A stretch of 64,000 nucleotides of DNA from Cricetomys ansorgei (lineage: Eukaryota > Chordata > Mammalia > Rodentia > Nesomyidae): positions 8,514,501 through 8,578,500 of the forward strand of contig JAMJFZ010001133.1 of NCBI GenBank assembly GCA_026225945.1. Direction: 5' to 3'. The notes under the pieces are model-generated. The model saw only the letters and a list, made by a program, of their open reading frames with translations. It did not search any database and was not told the DNA's origin. Shown piece by piece: positions 58,165-64,000 of the stretch (its first letter is position 1; each line of letters starts with the position of its first letter). The position numbers and the translations under genes are program-made.

Positions 58165-58310
58165 CAATAGACCTGGGTGTGGTTACACATACCTGTAGGT
58201 CTACCAGTCAGAAGGTTGAGGCAGGAAGTTCCTGACTTCAAAGCCATCCTGGCTCAGAAGGACTTCCAGGCCAGCTCAATCCATTCAAGAAAATTCTGTG
58301 TCAGAAAACA
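58165..58310 (+). mobile_element. Old B1-like SINE followed by a purine tract
   Basis: GGGTGTGGTTACACATACCTGTAGG, GTCAGAAGGTTGAGGCAGGAAGTTCCTGACTTCAAAGCCATCC is an eroded B1. A GGAGAAAGG-type purine-rich stretch follows to about 58410. Confidence 0.6.
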
Positions 58311-58410
58311 AGAAAGAGGCGGAGAGATGGAGAAAGGAGGAGAAGAAGGGAGGAGGGATAAGGGAGAGAGACAGAGAGTAGGAGAAAGGGTTAGGAAAGG
58401 AAGGAGATAT

Positions 58411-59335
58411 AGAGATAACAACATGGTATTTGATTTATAAAATAATCAAATGAAATAAACAAAAAAACAAAGGGCTATCAGAGTTGAGAGATTAATAATG
58501 AAAACAGAATTCAAAGAATATATACCAATACAAATATTACAGAGACACAGAATTAAATTCTAAGCTCAAAGATCTGAAAATGATGAAGTAGGAAGGGACA
58601 GAAGATGGAAGGAAAATATGAATTATATAAAGTTCATGAGTGATTCTATCAAAATGTTTGAATCTATTTTCCTATGAGATTCTATAAGTCTAAAATAAAA
58701 TGCATAGTAGTGGAGAAAACAACCCCAAGTAGTTAGGAAGTAGATTAAGTGTTTGAGTGTGTGTGGAGAAGGAGAGGCAGCCCACATACAGAATTATGGG
58801 GTAAGAAAGGGCTAGTTCTGGAGAACCACTGATGAAAGGGGAGGCCAATGTCTGCTCCAGAAAAGGAAGGACAGTTACTGATCTAGGAATGTGGAGCTCC
58901 TTTAGGAAAGTCTTCAAGAAATCTGGGTAGGAAAATCCCAGAAGCAAAAAGATGGCATAGAGACATTCACTATAGAGAAAGGGTGACCTTTGGTATCAAT
59001 CTTGTGGCTATGAATGCAAACAGAAAGTCAGTAGTAGATGAAGAAGATCTCTGTGTTTTCCTTCTTACATTTTTACATGGACTGGTACTTTGAAAGAATA
59101 TCCACAAAACCAAATGCTGTACTTGACATTTGAATTCAAGGAATGACAAAAATATACTGCTATTAGATTTTTATGAAGTAAGTTGTATTGTTCCACATAA
59201 GATTGTAAAGGCCGGAAAAGTGAAGGAATCCATCTAATGTACACTTCTGTACACTTCAGCTTCATCCGAAGAAGAAAAACAGGAGGGAAAAAAGGAAAAT
59301 GAATAAAAATAGGGGGAGAAAAAGAACGAAGAAAA
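58411..59335. other. No recognisable feature
   Basis: Unique-looking sequence without supported features. Confidence 0.45.
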
Positions 59336-59337
59336 CT

Positions 59338-59715
59338 TGGTGTTTTAGTCAATGTTCTATTGCTGTGGATGAATACCATGACCATGGCAGCTCTTATAAA
59401 AGAAAAACATTTAATTGAGGCCGGCTTACAGTTCAGAGTTTTAGTCTATTATCATCATGGAACAAAGCATGGTGGCATGCAGTCAGACATGGTGCTGGAG
59501 AGGTAGTTGAGAGTTCTACATTCATTAGGAAGAAAGAGTGAGCCACTGGGTCTGGCTTGAACTTCTGAAACTTCAAAGTTTCAAACTTCAAAACCCCTAG
59601 TGACATACTTCCTCCAACAGGATACCTATACCAACAAAGCCACATGTCCTAATCCTTTCAAATAATGCCACTCCCTATGAGTTCTTAGGGGCCATTTTCA
59701 TTCAAACCACTGCAA
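59338..59715 (-). mobile_element. MaLR (MT/ORR1-like) solo LTR, antisense
   Basis: TGTTTTAGTCAATGTTCTATTGCTGTGGATGAATACCATGACCATGGCAGCTCTTATAAAAG is the inverted 3' end. TTTAGTCTATTATCATCATGGAACAAAGCATGG and the inverted GCCACATGTCCTAATCC end follow in order. Confidence 0.8.
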
Positions 59716-60003
59716 TTGGCAAAGGCAAGTAGCTCAGAGTTGCTACTTTCCCTGCTCACATCATAGACTGCTTGCAGAGAGAAGAAGGTGGTTTTAAGAT
59801 AAACTGGGAGCCCAGTTGAATTTTCCTTTCTGTGAGAGATAACTGTGTACAAGGCTCTGGATACAATATAAATCAGGCTTCAAGGAGACACAGCACATTG
59901 AGAAAGAAGTTCATTCATGCACCCAGAGTTGATGTGGGACATATCTGGAAAATGGAATAGTGTGAAGGAGAGTTTAATTTCTCTTAGGAGGTCACAAATA
60001 TTC

Positions 60004-60195
60004 TATTTATTTATCTATTTATCCATTTGCTTGTTTGTGTTCAGTGTATGTCTGTGTGTGACCAGAGAAGGTCAGAAAATGACTTGCAGGTTGTCAATTC
60101 TCTCCTTACACTAGGTGAATTCCAAGGATCAAACAACTCAGCTCATTAAACTTGAGTCAAGTTCCCTTGTTCACTGAGCTTTCTCAGTGGCCCAC
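60004..60195 (-). mobile_element. B3-like SINE, antisense
   Basis: TTATTTATCTATTTATCC, ACCAGAGAAGGTCAGAAAATGACTTGCAGG, then GAATTCCAAGGATCAAAC and a final CACTGAGCTTTCTCAGTGGCCC represent an inverted tRNA-like SINE. Confidence 0.65.
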
Positions 60196-60199
60196 AAAT

Positions 60200-62160
60200 T
60201 CTTTTACTAGTGAGAAATTTTATATGTTGGATACTAAGAATTGTGTATGGAAATGGAATACAAGGAGATCAGGTGAAATAAGGATGTTCAATTGGAAGGT
60301 AAATTTTGGGCTGGTACTTCTTTTAGGTGATAAAACTGGCAATTCAGTTCAAAAAGTGAACCTGGAGATCTAATGACCATGTGAAAAGGTCTTTTTGGGG
60401 GACGTTTATTTTTAGTTATGTTTAAAATGTTTTTGTGCACTATTGAGTGAGGGGCTAGCCTAGGTCTTGGTGTTCTATGTTATCTGCAGGTATTGAATTT
60501 CTATGGGGGGGGGCTGTAATTGCTTATGATCTACATGTGCTAACAGTAGAACACCCAAGGAGTTCTAAATCAATAAAAACACCTGAGCTGAGACGCTCGG
60601 GGTTCCACTGTGAGTATGGCACTGGCCATGACAATGGTTCTCTCTGCTGAGGTCTGGCAGAGTTTGGACTTATGAATATACTACTGTGTCATACTTGCTG
60701 AACTCCGCAGCAACATACTACCACAGGTCTTTGTACTATACTGGGTGAAAAACCCTGGGTTGATCCAATGCAAACTTCTACAACCTACATAAAATGTTTC
60801 AAAAGTTAATCAATTTCATCACTTGAATATTTAATAAAGAATGTGTGTTCCACCAGAAACGGCTAGGTAGCTCAGAAGGTCAGTTTGAACCAGCAGCTTG
60901 TAGAAGAGTTTGAGCTAGAGCATAGAGTGAATTGAACCAGGAGAGCCAGGGTTCAGAAGGAGCTAGTCAGAGTGGCTTAGTCAGCAGTAAGTCTCAGAGG
61001 TAAATTAGATTGTATGGGGGCTTAAACATTTTAGGTCGTATGAAGGCCAAAATGCTCCAGGACTCAAGCACTAGGACCAATGGTTTAATTAGACAAAAGA
61101 ATCAACATCTACATCTGGTGAATCTATGGATACACCTTTCTTCAAACTATTAGGCTAGGAAAGGATGTATACTTTAAGCTATTCACAGGTGCATGTATAC
61201 ATCCAGAGGTTATGTGGGTATTTTTATGGTTTTAAAGAAGGTTCTGAAGCATCAAAGCACACTATTTGTAAGCAAGGAAATGTAAGGGAAATGAGTGAAA
61301 ATCAGAATGCTCTCAAAAGCACATCCTTTGTGCTGAATGAGAAACAAGTCAGTGCTGGTGAGAATGCAGTCACTGTCCACTAGAACTCTAGAAATAGGCA
61401 GCAGGGGTTAAAATTCTCCTGTGTTCCTTTGTGTGGGAGTGTTAATGCCCTTCTTCACAGAGGTGCCTTAGAGAAGTTAGTCTATGAGCAGAGATGTGTG
61501 ATTGTGCATGTGGAGCAAAAGCCCCTGGGCTAAGTGGCATGTTAAAGGAAAAGAATATGTGTATTTTAAAAGCCATGGGGGAAAAATGGCTGGGTTTTGT
61601 TCTTCTTACATTATCTGCATAAAGAGATTTTTATTACCCAGACATTTTAGAATTAGGAAGGAGCTTTCAAAGATTTTACCCTTTAAAAATGACAGTATCT
61701 AATCTCTCTGCTTGCACGAAGCTTGCCTGCATTGCCAAATATCTCAGAAGGGGAAGAGTAAACTATTTTTCACAGGTCCTCCATAATGGATGAGATAGAA
61801 AATGAATTTCATGGAAGTTGAGCACCCTGGAGGTTATTAGTTTGCCATAATATATAACACTATTCTGACATCACATCATTATCCTTATTATTTTCATGTG
61901 CAACCAACCTAAAATATTGAAAAATATATCAATTTTATCATTCACAGATCTTAATAAAAAATGTGTGTCCTTTTCTTAAAACTATTAAACTAGGAAAGGC
62001 ACTTATTCTTTAAGCTTTAAAGACAACATATATTCAATTATATGGAAAGTACAAAGGTATATACATGACTATCCAAAGTTTGACTTTATGGTAAGACCTA
62101 AATTATAAATAGTCATTATATAAATTTTTGTGTGTGAAATTCCATGTGTTAATGCATATA
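60200..62160. other. Intergenic sequence, possibly including an old LTR
   Basis: 60430-60640 contains AATAAAAACACCTGAGCTGAGACGCTCGGGGTTCC, which looks like an R-U5 border of an ERV LTR, but I could not set borders. Nothing else is assigned. Confidence 0.3.
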
Positions 62161-62166
62161 TGAATA

Positions 62167-62184
62167 TGTGTGTGTGTGTGTGTT
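62167..62184 (+). repeat. Short TG repeat
   Basis: About nine TG units lie in a TG-rich neighbourhood. Confidence 0.85.
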
Positions 62185-62189
62185 TCTCG

Positions 62190-63425
62190 GCATGTATGTG
62201 TGTGTTTTCTTCAACTTAGGCCAATGAGAGAACCAAATATATATAATCACTCTCTCAAAGGATTCAATTCAAATATCTCTGAATTATTTTTAAGTAGTTT
62301 TGAGAGATAGCTATGAGGATTTGTCTTCTATTAGCAATATTGACTACCCCCAAGACTGAAGGAATCACTAAAATACAAATTGGGTATTACTGAGTGCTAG
62401 TTAGATCTGAGTAGAAACATATACTTCATATACTTAAAGAAGGCTAACAAATCTGTCAATTAAATTTCAAAAGTCTGACAATGGAAATACAATCTATAAT
62501 GCACTTTATCAAAAATTACATAGTAATACTGACCATGGTAACCAAAACGATGCAAATAAACTTGTGCCAATCATGAAGCATTTATCCCTAAGGAGCACTA
62601 CAATTAAGACAATATTTAGATTATCCACTTATCAATAATGTTTTCCTCTTAAAAATGTTAACTTAGCATTAAATTTCCTACCAAAAAAAGTCAGCACATT
62701 AAAAATTAAATAAGCATTTCCTTTTAGTTTTCTCGTAGGAAAGAACGTTAAAAGAATTGTTTTATATATGTACTACATTTTCTTGTTTCTATCATTTGAA
62801 AGATTTATTGTTATTTGCTATTTAGCTAGCAGATGGGAAGTGCTTTTCTGATATTCTAAATTCATCACGGAGTGATGGCTCCTTCCTATTTTCCCTCTAT
62901 TTTAGAGGGAACAAAAAGAAAAATAACTTCCATTATATCCATGCTGCTTCCATTACTGTGCTATTGTCAGAGCACTCTGCACTACTCACAAGGAGCAAAC
63001 GCTCTGAGTAGTCACTGGAATCAAAAGCATAGCCCTCTTGCCCCATTGCTCATGGTGGGGCGCTGGTCAAAGCCCCTCTACACACAGCTCTTCCTGTACA
63101 GTCCGACCCAGTCTCCCTGTTCGGAATTCAATCAGCCAGTCGCCTTTTCTGCTGACCTCTTATTGATCTTGCTGCCAGATGCTCTGTTTGCCATTGAGTC
63201 TAAGAGAAAATCTTATTCTCCCATTAATGGTGGCAAAACTAAGATCAAAGAGGAAGTGCTCTGTCATGGGGCCAAGGAATATAGAATCCTAGATAACTAT
63301 TCGTGATTTAAAATGTTCACAAAATACCCATATTTCTCTTCAAAAAAAAAAAATAAGAGAGTTCTGGGCACTATCATTTTAATTAGTTACCACACAGTGC
63401 ATCCAACCCAACTATTAGAAGCAAT
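62190..63425. other. Intergenic sequence with a 144-codon open frame of unknown status
   Basis: The frame 62872-63306 (plus) is the longest outside Pcdh18 and the ERVL region. It has no recognisable domain and no splice or promoter support, so it is not called a gene. Confidence 0.4.
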
Positions 63426-63426
63426 T

Positions 63427-63520
63427 CTCTCTCTCTCTCTCTCTCTCCCTCTCCCTCCCTCACCTTATGCATGTTTGTGTGTGTGTGTGTGTGTGTGTCT
63501 ATGTGTATGTGTGTGCATTT
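63427..63520 (+). repeat. CT then TG compound microsatellite
   Basis: A CT run at 63427-63460 is followed by TG units at about 63474-63515. Confidence 0.93.
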
Positions 63521-63569
63521 GCAGCATTCAGAGATAGACATCCATTGAGTATATTCCTTCATTATTCTC

Positions 63570-63805
63570 TAACTTACGTTTCAAGAGAAGGTCTCCCGCC
63601 GAGCATGGAACTCCCTGATTCACCTAAACTGAATGTCCGGTAAGTTCCCAGTGTCCTCCTGTTTCTAACTCCCCAGTATTAATCGAGAATATAAGTACAT
63701 TTCCTTGTGCCCAGATTTTTATATGGGTGTTAGGGATTAGAACTCAGATCCTTACACTTGACCAGCAAGCAGTTTATTGAGTGAACCCTTTCTCTAGTCT
63801 CCTGT
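63570..63805 (-). mobile_element. B3/B4-type SINE, antisense, diverged
   Basis: GAGAAGGTCTCCCGCCGAGCATGGAACTC, GGGTGTTAGGGATTAGAACTCAGATCCTTACACTTG and a final AGTGAACCCTTTCTCTAG follow inverted rodent SINE order. The 63806-64000 remainder shows nothing further. Confidence 0.5.
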
Positions 63806-64000
63806 CACCTCTATTTTCTACCCACTCTAAAGTTTAGCTTATCCCACATGTAAATGAGATCTATCCTTTTCTAGAAGCCACCTCACTGATACACTGTTAC
63901 TTAGGCAAAGTCACATTCCACATTCAAAGAAATCTGAGTTCTTTACATTACATGTAGGTAAAATCTACAAAGGGGAAACCCATATCAGAGTTTCCCATTT

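Overview
This window is nuclear DNA from a muroid rodent. It is AT-rich and mostly non-coding, and it carries rodent-type repeats: B1 and B2/B3-type SINEs, Lx-type LINE-1 3' ends, MT/ORR1-like MaLR LTRs and an MT2/ERVL provirus. I could not fix the species. No obvious rat-type ID element expansion was seen, and no alignment could be run.

The only protein-coding gene I can support is Pcdh18, a delta-2 (non-clustered) protocadherin, on the minus strand and complete in its coding part. Four coding exons (30214-32700, 29365-29453, 29111-29274, 21233-21900) join with canonical GT/AG sites. Together they give an open reading frame of 3408 nt including the stop, or 1135 residues: signal peptide, six cadherin repeats, one transmembrane helix and a long cytoplasmic tail. 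A CpG-rich promoter and 5' UTR lie at about 32.4-33.5 kb, and the 3' UTR runs below 21232.

Layout: 0-9 kb holds LINE-1 pieces, SINEs, microsatellites and MaLR LTRs. 9.0-15.7 kb is a decayed ERVL-class provirus with both LTRs, a primer-binding site, recognisable but frameshifted protease, RT, RNase H, integrase and dUTPase segments and no env. A MaLR LTR and a class I solo LTR are nested inside it. 15.7-19.4 kb is repeat-poor flank. 19.4-33.5 kb is the Pcdh18 transcription unit, with no LTR or LINE-1 insertion that I could see. 33.5-64 kb is the 5' intergenic flank, with scattered SINEs, two MaLR LTRs, an ERV LTR, an Lx LINE-1 3' end, old mammalian repeats (MER5A-, L2- and MIR-like) and microsatellites.

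I found no sign of an undescribed multi-gene system. The points most worth checking are a possible truncated Pcdh18 isoform made by reading through the exon 1 donor, the choice between two candidate promoters with short upstream ORFs, a WAVE-complex-binding-like motif in the tail, and the nested, dUTPase-bearing ERVL remnant.
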